Assembly (NCBI RefSeq): GCF_963664555.1
Contig: NZ_OY761461.1
Coordinates: forward strand, 3,038,001-3,102,000
From: Labilibaculum sp.
GTDB lineage: Bacteria > Bacteroidota > Bacteroidia > Bacteroidales > Marinifilaceae
DNA length: 64,000 nt
Direction: 5' to 3'
Below the pieces are notes generated by a model that saw only the letters and a list, made by a program, of their open reading frames with translations, searched no databases and was not told the DNA's origin. A program made the translations under genes and the position numbers. Of this stretch, positions 55,687 through 64,000 are shown piece after piece. Position 1 is the stretch's first letter. The number at the start of each line of letters is the position of its first letter.

Positions 55687-58176
55687 ATGGCAAAATACTT
55701 AATAGTTGGCGGTGTAGCAGGAGGAGCAACAACAGCTGCCCGTTTGCGCAGAATGGATGAATCAGCAGAGATAATCATGTTCGAAAGAGGCGAACATATT
55801 TCCTATGCAAATTGCGGTTTACCCTACTATGTTGGTGATGTTATTACAGAGAGAGAAAATCTGTTGCTGCAGACTCCTGAAAGCTTTAAGAAAAGATTAA
55901 ATGTCGATGTTCGAATTAATAACGAAGTAGTAAGAATTGATCGTGAAAATAAATTAATAGAAATCAACGACCTCATCAACAATACAAGCTATACTGAAAC
56001 CTTTGATAAATTGGTTGTTTCGCCAGGAGCAGAACCAATAAAACCACCAATTCCTGGTATAAAAGACAAAGCAATTTTTACAGTTCGAAATGTAAATGAC
56101 ACAGACAAAATTAAAGCTTACATCAACGAAAACAAACCAAAGAAAGCTGTCGTTGTTGGAGCGGGATTTATAGGTCTGGAAATGGCTGAAAACCTTCATC
56201 ATTTAGGTATGATGGTTACCATAATTGAAATGGCAGAACAAGTAATGACGCCTCTTGATTACGAAATGGCAGCTGTTGTGCATCAACATTTGAAAACTAA
56301 AAATGTTGAATTTTATCTTAATGATGGCGTTAGCCAGTTCAAAAGAGATACGGATCATCTTGAGATCCATTTGCAATCGGGTAGAAAAGTGGACGCTGAT
56401 ATGGTTATCCTTTCGATCGGTGTTAAACCTGAAACCAAATTAATTAAAGAAGCAGGTATTGAGTTGGCTCCTAACGGAGGTATTAAAGTAAACGAATACC
56501 TTCAAACCAGCGATCCTAATGTTTATGCTTTAGGTGATGCTATTGCTTTCCCTCATCCTATTACCGGTAAATATACAAATGCATACCTGGCAGGTCCAGC
56601 CAATAAGCAAGGTCGAATTTTAGCAAACAATTTGGTTCTGGGACACAAACAATCATATAAAGGTTCCATTGCAACTGCCATAGCCAAGGTATTTGATCTC
56701 ACCATTGGATCAACTGGATTGGCCGAAAAGGTTCTTAAAAAGGAAGGCATTTCATATGTTTCTAATATTACTCATGGAGGATCGCATGCAGGATATTATC
56801 CGGGAGCAATGCCTACAAGCATAAAAATCACTTTCGATCCCAAAAATGGAAAATTATATGGTGCTCAAATAATTGGATATGTAGGTGTTGATAAGAGAAC
56901 CGATTTAATTGCAACGGTGCTTAAAAAAGGTGGAACAATTTACGATTTGCAAGAAATAGAACATGCTTATGCTCCCCCCTACTCATCGGCGAAAGATCCT
57001 GTAAATCAAGCAGGATTTACTGCAGGAAATATTATTGAAGGTTTGGTGAATATTATTCATTGGGATGAATTGAACCAATTGCATGCAGCAAACAATTTCA
57101 TATTAGATGTTCGTACTCCTGACGAATTTGAACTAGGTCAAATTGAAGATGCCGTAAATATTGAAGTAGATCAAATAAGAAATCGCCTTGACGAAATCCC
57201 AAGAGATAAAAAAATAATCATCTATTGCGGGGTTGGTTTACGTGGCTATTTTGCAGCAAGAATATTAATGCAAAAAGGATTTTCGGAAGTTTACAATTTA
57301 AGTGGAGGCTACAAAACCTACGAACATGCCACTTGCAAACAAAGTAACGAAGATATTTTTGAATCGAGTTATATTGCTAAAGACAGCCATATTTACCGAG
57401 GCAAACCAAAAACCGCTGAAACTGTAACTGAAGCTAAGCCGGATATAAAAACAATTGAAGTAGATGCCTGCGGTTTGCAATGTCCTGGCCCAATTATCAA
57501 ACTAAAAAAAGAAATAGACAAACTTGAAAATGGCGATCGTTTATTGCAAAAAGTAACGGATCAGGGATTTATGAAAGATGTTGCATCGTGGTGTAACATG
57601 ACAGGAAATAAATTAATTTCCCTTGAGTCTGATAAAGGAATTATATCTGCCCTTATTGAAAAACAGAAGAAAGATGAACAATGTTCTGTTTTAAACGGTA
57701 GCCTGGCAAAAAATAAAACCATGGTTGTTTTTTCTGATGAATTAGATCGGGCTTTGGCATCACTTGTTATTGCTAATGGAGCGGCTGCCACAGGAAATAA
57801 GGTAACCCTATTCTTCACTTTTTGGGGCTTAAATGTGATTAAAAAAGCTCAAAAACCTAAAGTTCAAAAAGATTTGATGGGCAAGATGTTTAGCAAAATG
57901 ATGGCAAACAGTGCAGATGATTTGAAGCTGTCAAAAATGAATATGATGGGTCTAGGTTCTAAAATGATGAAAAAAAGAATGATGGCGAAAAAAGTAGACT
58001 CCCTTGAAGATTTATTAAAAACAGCTATGGAAAATGGTGTTGAGATGATTGCTTGTCAAATGTCGATGGATGTAATGGGAGTTGATAAGGATGAATTGCT
58101 TGAAGGTGTTTCTATTGGAGGTGTAGCTACTTATCTTGAAGAAGCTGAAAAATCAAACATTAATCTATTCATATAA
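55687..58176 (+). CDS. CoA-disulfide-reductase-like / rhodanese / TusA / DsrE-like fusion protein
   Basis: Cytoplasmic sulfur-handling enzyme of 829 residues with four modules. Residues 1-325: FAD/NAD(P)H disulfide reductase (LIVGGVAGGATTAARLRRMD, catalytic Cys43 in NCGLPYYVGD). Residues 330-450: dimerisation domain. Residues 455-550: rhodanese with active-site Cys514 in YCGVGLRG. Residues 585-660: TusA domain with Cys595 and Cys599 (DACGLQCPGPIIKLK). Residues 675-829: DsrE/F-like domain with Cys790. All predicted sulfur-carrying cysteines are present, so persulfide may pass along one chain. Such fusions are known in Firmicutes and Bacteroidota; the precise reaction is inferred. Monocistronic, with a strong terminator. 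Confidence 0.94.
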   Translation: MAKYLIVGGVAGGATTAARLRRMDESAEIIMFERGEHISYANCGLPYYVGDVITERENLLLQTPESFKKRLNVDVRINNEVVRIDRENKLIEINDLINNTSYTETFDKLVVSPGAEPIKPPIPGIKDKAIFTVRNVNDTDKIKAYINENKPKKAVVVGAGFIGLEMAENLHHLGMMVTIIEMAEQVMTPLDYEMAAVVHQHLKTKNVEFYLNDGVSQFKRDTDHLEIHLQSGRKVDADMVILSIGVKPETKLIKEAGIELAPNGGIKVNEYLQTSDPNVYALGDAIAFPHPITGKYTNAYLAGPANKQGRILANNLVLGHKQSYKGSIATAIAKVFDLTIGSTGLAEKVLKKEGISYVSNITHGGSHAGYYPGAMPTSIKITFDPKNGKLYGAQIIGYVGVDKRTDLIATVLKKGGTIYDLQEIEHAYAPPYSSAKDPVNQAGFTAGNIIEGLVNIIHWDELNQLHAANNFILDVRTPDEFELGQIEDAVNIEVDQIRNRLDEIPRDKKIIIYCGVGLRGYFAARILMQKGFSEVYNLSGGYKTYEHATCKQSNEDIFESSYIAKDSHIYRGKPKTAETVTEAKPDIKTIEVDACGLQCPGPIIKLKKEIDKLENGDRLLQKVTDQGFMKDVASWCNMTGNKLISLESDKGIISALIEKQKKDEQCSVLNGSLAKNKTMVVFSDELDRALASLVIANGAAATGNKVTLFFTFWGLNVIKKAQKPKVQKDLMGKMFSKMMANSADDLKLSKMNMMGLGSKMMKKRMMAKKVDSLEDLLKTAMENGVEMIACQMSMDVMGVDKDELLEGVSIGGVATYLEEAEKSNINLFI

Positions 58177-58197
58177 ACAATATCGTCACAGTAAAAT

Positions 58198-58232
58198 AAA
58201 AGGGTTGTTTCCATAATGAAACAACCCTTTTT
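58198..58232 (+). terminator. Intrinsic terminator of the sulfur fusion gene
   Basis: Stem AAAAGGGTTGTTTC (58198-58211) with GAAACAACCCTTTT (58218-58231) ending in a T run, 22 bp after the stop codon. Confidence 0.88.
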
Positions 58233-58548
58233 ATATTCTGAACTTTTGAAAATTCGAACGGCAGGTAATATTTTAAATAACAAAAAAATTTATTTGGATT
58301 AGTATTCCTTAAACCCCACATTTTTCGAGATAAAACTTCCTTTTTTACTGGAATTTGCGCCTTTAATTTTGTAATTTAAATGCTCAATTAACTTAAAGGA
58401 AATTCTATTTAAAAACGATTCTCACTCTCTCAAATTTCAAAAGAAAATTTATACAATATATTTTTCATTGCCCTCAACCAAATTTAAGAAACTTAAACTC
58501 GATGGTGCGAATTGATTAAATTAGAAAAAACTAAGTTGACTTCTCTCC

Positions 58549-58635
58549 GGTAGCAGAGAAAAACATTTAGTGGTTAGTGGTTGACTGAAATAGCAGGATT
58601 TCCTAGTCCCTTAATTTATTAAATTCTGCTATTTC
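58549..58635. ncRNA. Structured segment, possible small RNA or untranslated element
   Basis: Two hairpins in a gene-free region: TCTCT/AGAGA near 58551-58568, and a 15-bp stem 58587-58601 with 58621-58635 (GAAATAGCAG / CTGCTATTTC core, one G-T pair). Between them is the direct repeat TTTAGTGGTTAGTGG. Only weak support for an RNA gene; the strand is unknown. Confidence 0.25.
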
Positions 58636-58674
58636 TTTAAACTTTAGAGAATAGGAATACATTCGATTCAAAAA

Positions 58675-58711
58675 AAGGCGGTAAAATCAAAATACATGAT
58701 TTTACCGCCTT
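58675..58711 (-). terminator. Intrinsic terminator of the acidic protein gene
   Basis: Perfect 15-bp stem, AAGGCGGTAAAATCA (58675-58689) with TGATTTTACCGCCTT (58697-58711), followed by a T run on the minus strand, 43 bp after the stop codon. Confidence 0.88.
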
Positions 58712-58753
58712 CTCTAATTATTTTATTTCTGTTGGGAATAAACGGCTAAACGT

Positions 58754-59131
58754 CTATTCATCATCCATATCATCCTCATCGTCCGCAATAGTATCGACTT
58801 CCTCGTCATCGTCAGACATTAAAAAATCGGAATCAGAATCGGAGTATTTATCTTCATAGGATTCCTTCTTACTATCCAGTAGGTTTCCATCATCGTCAAA
58901 ATCGTCATCATCTTCGATAAGTTCCTGAGCTTTACGAACCGACATACGAACCATGTATATTTTATCCTCCGTCTCAAATGGCAAAGCACTTACCATTTCA
59001 TTCTTATGATTTCTGAATTCAATCAAATTATCCATATATCCCTCAGGATAATACAATTTTATTTGTTCCTGTATCTCCTGACTAAGCTTTTCGTAGCTCT
59101 GGATTACTCTCGGTTTATTGCTGCTCTTCAT
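58754..59131 (-). CDS. Small protein with highly acidic C-terminal tail
   Basis: 125 residues. The N-terminal 80 form a compact charged domain (SYEKLSQEIQEQIKLYYPEG, VRMSVRKAQELIEDD). The rest is almost only Asp, Glu and Ser (DSDSDFLMSDDDEEVDTIAD). Acidic tails of this type occur in histone-like or nucleic-acid-mimic proteins and in chaperone partners, but I cannot assign a role. It follows the deoxyhypusine-synthase-like gene by 48 bp and shares its terminator, so it belongs to the same transcript. Confidence 0.82.
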   Translation of the reverse strand: MKSSNKPRVIQSYEKLSQEIQEQIKLYYPEGYMDNLIEFRNHKNEMVSALPFETEDKIYMVRMSVRKAQELIEDDDDFDDDGNLLDSKKESYEDKYSDSDSDFLMSDDDEEVDTIADDEDDMDDE

Positions 59132-59179
59132 ACAATAATTTGTTTATCGAAAAATGGAAATATTTTGGTTTATTATTAA

Positions 59180-60157
59180 TTACCAACCTAATAGATATGC
59201 GAAAACCAAGGGTGCTACTATTGTAGCATCTGATTCAATGATAAATTTAGGCGTTTCAATACCTAACTTACCCCAAGTAATTTTCTCGTTTGGAACAGCG
59301 CCCGAATATGATCCGTAACTTGTTGTAGAATCAGAAATTTGGCAGAAATAACTCCAAAAAGGAGTGTTTGTTCTTTCCATATCCTGATACAACATAGGAA
59401 CTACACATATTGGAAAATCTCCCGCTATACCACCGCCAATTTGGAAAAACCCAATACCTTGGTCTCCTGCATTATTGGTATAATAATCAGCCAACCAAGT
59501 CATGTATTCAATTCCTGATTTCATAGTCGACGCCTTCAATTCTCCTTTTAAGCAGTAGGATGCAAAAATATTTCCCATAGTAGAATCTTCCCAACCAGGA
59601 ACTACAATCGGAAGGTTTTTCCTGGCTGCTTCGAGCATCCAACTATTTTTAGGATCAATTTCATAATATTGCTCCAACACTCCTGAAAGCAACAGTTTAT
59701 ACATAAACTCATGTGGAAAATATCTCTCCCCATTATCTTCAGCTGCTTTCCAAATATTATAAACGTGTTTTTGTAATCTTCTAAAAGCTTCCTCTTCCGG
59801 AATACATGTATCTGTTACCCTATTTAAACCTTTCTCCAACAAAGCCCATTCGTCCTCTGGAGTTAAATCTCTGTAATGAGGCACTCTTTTGTAATGCGAG
59901 TGAGCAACCAGATTCATGATATCTTCTTCTAAATTTGCTCCGGTACAAGTGATAATATGAACTTTATCCTGACGAATCATTTCAGCCAATGATCTTCCTA
60001 ACTCGGCAGTACTCATAGCACCACCAAGAGTAATCATCATCTTCTTTCCTTCCGATAAATGCTTTTCGTAAGCAACTGCAGCATCAACCAACGCGGCTGA
60101 ATTAAAATGTCTGTAATGTTCAAGTATGAATTTAGTAACGGGTCCTTTATTTTGCAT
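59180..60157 (-). CDS. Deoxyhypusine-synthase-like protein
   Basis: 325 residues, clear member of the deoxyhypusine synthase family. NAD-site regions show KMMITLGGAMSTAELGRSLA and IITCTGANLEEDIMNLVAHS; also GIGFFQIGGGIAGDFPICVV. The catalytic lysine is kept as Lys297 in KITWGKLG (Lys329 in the human enzyme). Bacteria lack eIF5A, the target in eukaryotes and archaea, so bacterial members must have another role; several are reported or proposed as homospermidine synthases. Its place directly after an arginine decarboxylase gene (112 bp) supports a polyamine product (inference). Confidence 0.92.
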   Translation of the reverse strand: MQNKGPVTKFILEHYRHFNSAALVDAAVAYEKHLSEGKKMMITLGGAMSTAELGRSLAEMIRQDKVHIITCTGANLEEDIMNLVAHSHYKRVPHYRDLTPEDEWALLEKGLNRVTDTCIPEEEAFRRLQKHVYNIWKAAEDNGERYFPHEFMYKLLLSGVLEQYYEIDPKNSWMLEAARKNLPIVVPGWEDSTMGNIFASYCLKGELKASTMKSGIEYMTWLADYYTNNAGDQGIGFFQIGGGIAGDFPICVVPMLYQDMERTNTPFWSYFCQISDSTTSYGSYSGAVPNEKITWGKLGIETPKFIIESDATIVAPLVFAYLLGW

Positions 60158-60269
60158 GATTTTAAAATTTATAGCAAAGCATTATACTATCTGGCAATTA
60201 AAAAAGTTAGGCTTATTATACCTCTTGCAGTGCCAATTCTACAATTTTATTTGTGAAACAATTACTTCT

Positions 60270-61676
60270 TTATTTTTTGTATCCTAAAAGTTTAAACATC
60301 TCATCGGCAGATTGTTCATTACGATAAACGTAATCGAAAAAATTGCCTTTTTCATCTCTATCAATAATAACGTGCTTTGGTGATGGGATCAAACAATGCT
60401 TAATACCTCCATATCCGCTAATTGCATCCTGATAAGCTCCGGTATGGAAAAAACCAATATACAATGGTTCCTTCTCATCATTGGAATAGCTCGGGAGCAA
60501 AACCTCCTGATTTAAATCTTCAGAATTGTAATAATCCGAGTGATCACAGCTAATTCCACCGATATTTACACGTTTGTATTCATTTTTCCATTTATTGATG
60601 GGTAATAAAATAAATTTCTCGTGAATAGACCATGCATCAGGAATGGTATTCATTAAACTATTATCAATCAGATACCATGATTCGGTATCGTTTTGTTGTT
60701 TCTGCTCCAGTACTTTAAACACAATCGCACCACTTTCTCCAACAGTATATTTACCAAATTCGGTATAGATATTCGGTTCAGGAATTTCATCCTTCATGCA
60801 GGCATCCTTTATGTTGGAAATAATTTCATTAATCATATATTCGTATTGGTACTCGAATCCAAGATGGTTACGTATTGGAAAACCACCACCCAAATTAAAT
60901 GAATCCAGACTCTCACTATCCTTTTTTAATTCTGAATATACCTTTAATGCCTTCTGAAATTCACCCCAATAGTACAAACTATCCTTAATTCCTGAATCAA
61001 CAAAGAAATGAAGCATTTTCAGCTCAAACTTTGGATTGTTTTTAATTCTGTCGTTGTAAAAATTAATAATTTCGTTACTGCGGATTCCCATTCTGGAAGT
61101 ATAATAGGCCGATTGTGATTCCTCATTAATGGCCATTCGCAAACCGACTTTCACAACCCGGTCTTTTGCCAATATCTCCAGTCGGTCTAATTCCTGTACA
61201 CTATCGAAAATGATGATGCTGTTTTTAAAACCAACCTCCTGCATTTCCAGAATTTTTTTCAAATACTCATCCGTCTTGTAACCATTGTGAACAATTATTC
61301 GATCGAAATCAATTTTTTTATCTCTATGAAGATTTAAAATTAAATCAATATCAAAAGCTGATGATGTCTCAAGATTAACATTATGCTTTAATGCTTCGCC
61401 AATTACATGGGCAAAGTGATTGCACTTTGTACAGTAACAATACTCGTAAGAACCTGCGTAATTATTTTTTTTTATCGCTTTATTGAAAAGATTCCGGGCT
61501 TTTTTTATTTGGTCTCCTATTCGGGGAAGGTAAAAGAATCTAAATGGAGTACCATGTTTTTCTATAAGGTATTTCATAGAAATGCCTTGAAAGGTGAGAT
61601 AATCATCGCGTAAATCAAAGCCTTCCTGAGGAAAATAATAGCTCTGTTCAATCAAATCAAAATAGGTATTTTTCAT
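60270..61676 (-). CDS. Biosynthetic arginine decarboxylase (PLP, alanine-racemase fold)
   Basis: Converts arginine to agmatine, the first step of polyamine synthesis. 468 residues, the short form common in Bacteroidota, rather than the 630-residue E. coli SpeA. The PLP lysine lies in YCYCTKCNHFAHVIGEAL. The barrel continues with NLETSSAFDIDLIL, FNLGGGFPIRNHLG and TEFGKYTVGESGA. The second-half catalytic cysteine is expected after ISCDHSDYY, and GFFHTGAYQDAISGYGG is conserved. It is the first gene of a three-gene run with the deoxyhypusine-synthase-like and acidic proteins. Ornithine or diaminopimelate as substrate is less likely but not excluded. Confidence 0.88.
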   Translation of the reverse strand: MKNTYFDLIEQSYYFPQEGFDLRDDYLTFQGISMKYLIEKHGTPFRFFYLPRIGDQIKKARNLFNKAIKKNNYAGSYEYCYCTKCNHFAHVIGEALKHNVNLETSSAFDIDLILNLHRDKKIDFDRIIVHNGYKTDEYLKKILEMQEVGFKNSIIIFDSVQELDRLEILAKDRVVKVGLRMAINEESQSAYYTSRMGIRSNEIINFYNDRIKNNPKFELKMLHFFVDSGIKDSLYYWGEFQKALKVYSELKKDSESLDSFNLGGGFPIRNHLGFEYQYEYMINEIISNIKDACMKDEIPEPNIYTEFGKYTVGESGAIVFKVLEQKQQNDTESWYLIDNSLMNTIPDAWSIHEKFILLPINKWKNEYKRVNIGGISCDHSDYYNSEDLNQEVLLPSYSNDEKEPLYIGFFHTGAYQDAISGYGGIKHCLIPSPKHVIIDRDEKGNFFDYVYRNEQSADEMFKLLGYKK

Positions 61677-61796
61677 TTACGTATTCATAAAATATTTTTG
61701 TTGTTACTAACTGCCTTAATTTGCAAATAAAACCATTTTTTCAAAGAAATATCCACTTCCTAAAAAAAAAATCACGTAAGAACTTATTTTTTTTGC

Positions 61797-61892
61797 TTAA
61801 TCTTCCAAAACACCAACAAATTCAACCAGTTCCGGATTCTTGCTCATTCTAAGAGAGTCACAAAAATCATGGCTTAATCTCATTCTCTGCAT
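61797..61892 (-). CDS. Possible 31-residue open frame overlapping the small membrane protein
   Basis: ATG at 61892 to TAA at 61797. It translates to a protein-like sequence (SHDFCDSLRMSKNPELVEFV). It overlaps the last 26 bp of the gene at 61867 in another frame, an arrangement that suits translational coupling, or a frameshifted extension of that gene. Too short to be sure. Confidence 0.25.
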   Translation of the reverse strand: MQRMRLSHDFCDSLRMSKNPELVEFVGVLED

Positions 61893-62115
61893 CCTGATCT
61901 TCGAGTTTAACCTTTTTTAATCCTTCAACGAAAGTGTAAACCAGTCCCATTACACTTAAAAAGCCCAACACCTTAATGTATTGTTTAAGTACCGACTTTG
62001 ATTCCACAGTCCAATCATAAGTTAGATCAGGAAAGCCATTAATGATCAACACACTAATAACCGAGAGAAATAAAACTACTGCCAGCACAACAACTACTAT
62101 CACCTTTTTACTCAT
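61867..62115 (-). CDS. Small membrane protein of unknown function
   Basis: 82 residues from the ATG at 62115, which begins MSKKVIVVVVLAVVLFLSVI; a start seven codons upstream is possible. Two hydrophobic segments (about 4-25 and 48-65) flank a short loop (LTYDWTVESKSVLKQY), with an acidic cytoplasmic-type tail (LEDQDAENEIKP). No family recognised. It is the same strand as the decarboxylase gene 190 bp downstream but probably separate. Confidence 0.6.
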   Translation of the reverse strand: MSKKVIVVVVLAVVLFLSVISVLIINGFPDLTYDWTVESKSVLKQYIKVLGFLSVMGLVYTFVEGLKKVKLEDQDAENEIKP

Positions 62116-62136
62116 TATCAAAATATTACGTTGCAA

Positions 62137-62752
62137 TGTGAAACCACTTTAAGTTAAGAGTCACCTTAAATCACTTGGTAATATAATAAAATATCACCTT
62201 AATTGAGTCAACTTCCTTTATTCCTTTGTCTGCTTTTTTCTGAGGTAAAGTCCAAAAACATTACTAAGTAATGAATTTAATATTTCGCATAGTGCGAAGG
62301 CAGATTCAAGCTATCAACCAAATATTATAACACATGATGGATAAAATTAGTATTCTGAATACATCCATAAATATCAAATAAAACATGATTAAACCGAAAG
62401 AATTCCAGAGTTGAATTACAAAATGTATTTTGAGAAAAGATTGAATAATCTGATGGTATTTAACAATAATATCTGAAGGAATATTAACTTATTCCGATGC
62501 AGGTTGATATTGAGACATTAAAAATCAAATATTATGCTTTTATTATTTGCTAACCGCTGTTAACCGTTGCTAAAAAAGAGATCAAAACCAGTATCCGAAA
62601 AGGCATTATCAAAATTCACAAACTCTATTTTTTTTGATTAAAAGACGAAATTAAAATAGATAAATTAGAATCAAATGAGTAATTTATGGATTGATAAATT
62701 CAATTCTGAAACACTCTATTTTTAACACTCTATTAAAGAATAATCAACCGAT
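62137..62752. other. Gene-free region (616 bp)
   Basis: AT-rich DNA between the divergent small membrane protein and the VOC gene. Short direct repeats are present (ACCTTAA near 62163 and 62204; TAACCG near 62551 and 62561). I see no coding frame, strong hairpin or RNA here. Confidence 0.5.
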
Positions 62753-63127
62753 ATGAAAAAGCATTTTTTAGGCTTACGAACTACCATATACAAAACAAAT
62801 GAACTCACAAAAGCTAAAAACTGGTACTCCAAAGCTTTTGAAACTTCTCCCTATTTTGATGAAGATTTTTACATTGGATTTAATATCGGTGGATTTGAAT
62901 TAGGCCTTTTGCCGGAGACAGATTCAAATGTTTCGAAAACAGATAATGTTTTATCATACTGGGGAGTTGATGATATTAACAAAGCATTCTCACATTTAAT
63001 AGAAATGGGTGCTGTAGGTCATGAACAACCTACAAATGTAGGGGGAGAACTTTGGGTAGCAAGTGTAAAAGATCCATGGGGAAATGTTATTGGCATCATA
63101 TACAATCCGGATTTTAAAGCCCAGTAA
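62753..63127 (+). CDS. VOC-family (glyoxalase/bleomycin-resistance fold) protein
   Basis: 124 residues, one full vicinal-oxygen-chelate unit: LRTTIYKTNELTKAKNWYSK at the start, GFNIGGFELGLLPE in the middle, and SVKDPWGNVIGIIYNPDF at the end. Such proteins bind a metal and act as lyases, isomerases, dioxygenases or resistance factors; the type cannot be told from this sequence. Only 3 bp separate it from the patatin-like gene, so the two are cotranscribed. Probably cytoplasmic. Confidence 0.92.
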   Translation: MKKHFLGLRTTIYKTNELTKAKNWYSKAFETSPYFDEDFYIGFNIGGFELGLLPETDSNVSKTDNVLSYWGVDDINKAFSHLIEMGAVGHEQPTNVGGELWVASVKDPWGNVIGIIYNPDFKAQ

Positions 63128-63130
63128 TCG

Positions 63131-63880
63131 ATGAAAATAGGAATAGCACTAGGAGGTGGAGGCGTTCGGGGCTTTGCTCATTTGGGTGTATTAAAAGCAC
63201 TCGAAGAGAAAGGAATTCGTCCCGATCTAATTTCCGGCGTTAGTGCGGGAGCAATAATTGGTGCTTTTGTTGCCTCAGGCTACACTTATGAAAAAACGCT
63301 GAAGATTTTAAAAAATAAGAGTCTGATGGCCTACTCCAAATTGCATTATCCTAAATATGGATTGTTTGGTTTGGATGGATTAAAAGAAGACATTCAAAAA
63401 CACATTAAAATCAAGAAAATTGAAAATTTACAAATTCCGTTATTTGTTACAGTATCGAATTTAAACGATGGCAGGGTTGAATATGTTAAGGAAGGAGATT
63501 TAAGCACTTATCTTTTAGCCTCGGCCAGCATTCCTGTACTCTTTGCTCCTGTTCTGATTGATGGCAAAATGTATTCCGATGGCGGACTATTCGACAACCT
63601 TCCTATTTCTCCCTTATTGCAAAAATGCGATGTAATTATTGCTGTAAATGTGAGTCCGGTTCATAAAATTGAAAAGTTTGATAATCTGGTTCAGGTGGCA
63701 TCCCGAACTTTTCAGTTAGGAGTTCACTCAAATAGTATTCGTCACAAAGAAAGATGCTCTTTATTTATTGAGCCAACCGGCTTGCGGGAATATGAAATTC
63801 TGAATGGAAATCACGCTCAGGAAATTTTTGAATTGGGATACAATTACACAAAAAGTTTAGAAATCGCTCCGTTTGAATAA
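63131..63880 (+). CDS. Patatin-like phospholipase (RssA/YchK type)
   Basis: Serine acyl hydrolase, 249 residues. Oxyanion loop ALGGGGVRGFAHLGV, nucleophile Ser38 in GVSAGA, and catalytic Asp150 in YSDGGLFDNLP form the Ser-Asp dyad of the family. There is no signal peptide and no C-terminal barrel, so it is a cytoplasmic single-domain member rather than a secreted PlpD-type enzyme. Substrate unknown, presumably a lipid ester. It is coupled to the VOC gene upstream. Confidence 0.94.
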   Translation: MKIGIALGGGGVRGFAHLGVLKALEEKGIRPDLISGVSAGAIIGAFVASGYTYEKTLKILKNKSLMAYSKLHYPKYGLFGLDGLKEDIQKHIKIKKIENLQIPLFVTVSNLNDGRVEYVKEGDLSTYLLASASIPVLFAPVLIDGKMYSDGGLFDNLPISPLLQKCDVIIAVNVSPVHKIEKFDNLVQVASRTFQLGVHSNSIRHKERCSLFIEPTGLREYEILNGNHAQEIFELGYNYTKSLEIAPFE

Positions 63881-63965
63881 ATGACAAATAGAAATTATCC
63901 CAAACCAATAATTTTAACTTCAACAAAGAAGATATTGTATTGCAAATCCTATCAAAATCACTCTC

Positions 63966-64000
63966 ATGAATTCAAAAGCAACTCAAGCTTTAGAGGCATT
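63966..64000 (+). CDS. Possible start of a gene running off the right edge
   Basis: ATG at 63966 opens a frame to the window end (MNSKATQALEA). It is on the same strand as the patatin-like gene, 85 bp after its stop. Too little to name. Confidence 0.3.
   Translation, partial: MNSKATQALEA

Larger units (their letters stand above)
58177..58753. other. Intergenic region with terminators and a structured segment (577 bp)
   Basis: No coding frame with support. It holds the terminators of both flanking genes and a middle segment (58549-58635) with two further hairpins, listed separately. Confidence 0.55.

Overview
The window comes from a Bacteroidota genome. The evidence is three SusC-like receptors (two with a paired SusD), two ECF sigma/FecR pairs, TlpA lipoproteins with DUF4369-type N-termini, an S46 dipeptidyl peptidase, AT-rich intergenic DNA without obvious Shine-Dalgarno sites, and a FetA/FetB plus short IorA/IorB gene set. 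The mix resembles marine Marinilabiliales/Marinifilaceae-type bacteria, but the genus is a guess. No tRNA, rRNA, CRISPR array or phage genes were seen.

Layout. 1-4683 (minus strand): ECF sigma, FecR, then an STN-bearing SusC cut by the window edge. 5140-6324: a plus-strand TlpA lipoprotein. 6647-15287 (minus): a second, complete locus in transcription order sigma, FecR, STN-SusC, SusD, TlpA lipoprotein. 15633-18179: a secreted lipoprotein with a Gly/Arg tail, divergent from a LuxR-type regulator with a degenerate receiver and a C-terminal four-cysteine cluster. 18197-23818: a stand-alone TonB-dependent receptor, an M16 peptidase and a small cysteine protein. 24022-37623: a co-oriented series read as polyferredoxin, SusC, SusD, Calx-beta lipoprotein, HExxH metalloprotease, S46 peptidase, lipoprotein. 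No carbohydrate-active enzyme is seen, so this part looks geared to proteins or peptides rather than glycans.

38032-41822 is the most eventful stretch. A 2.58 kb IS21-family element (istA/istB) lies inside a gene for a 2Fe-2S ferredoxin lipoprotein. Removing the element and one copy of a 4-bp ATAT duplication joins the two halves in frame. The gene also carries an in-frame TGA beside its first cluster cysteine and a 1-nt loss next to its start codon, so it is dead three times over.

42240-50893 holds an AraC-type membrane regulator, a NYN/OST-HTH protein, a GNAT-nitrilase fusion, NhaA, a TPR histidine kinase and an unknown protein. 51074-55354 holds iorBA and the FetAB-type ABC exporter. 55687-58176 is an 829-residue sulfur-handling fusion (CoA-disulfide-reductase-like, rhodanese, TusA, DsrE-like) preceded by nested palindromes. 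58754-61676 is a polyamine-linked set (arginine decarboxylase, deoxyhypusine-synthase-like enzyme, acidic protein). The window ends with a small membrane protein, a VOC protein, a patatin-like hydrolase and the first codons of another possible gene.
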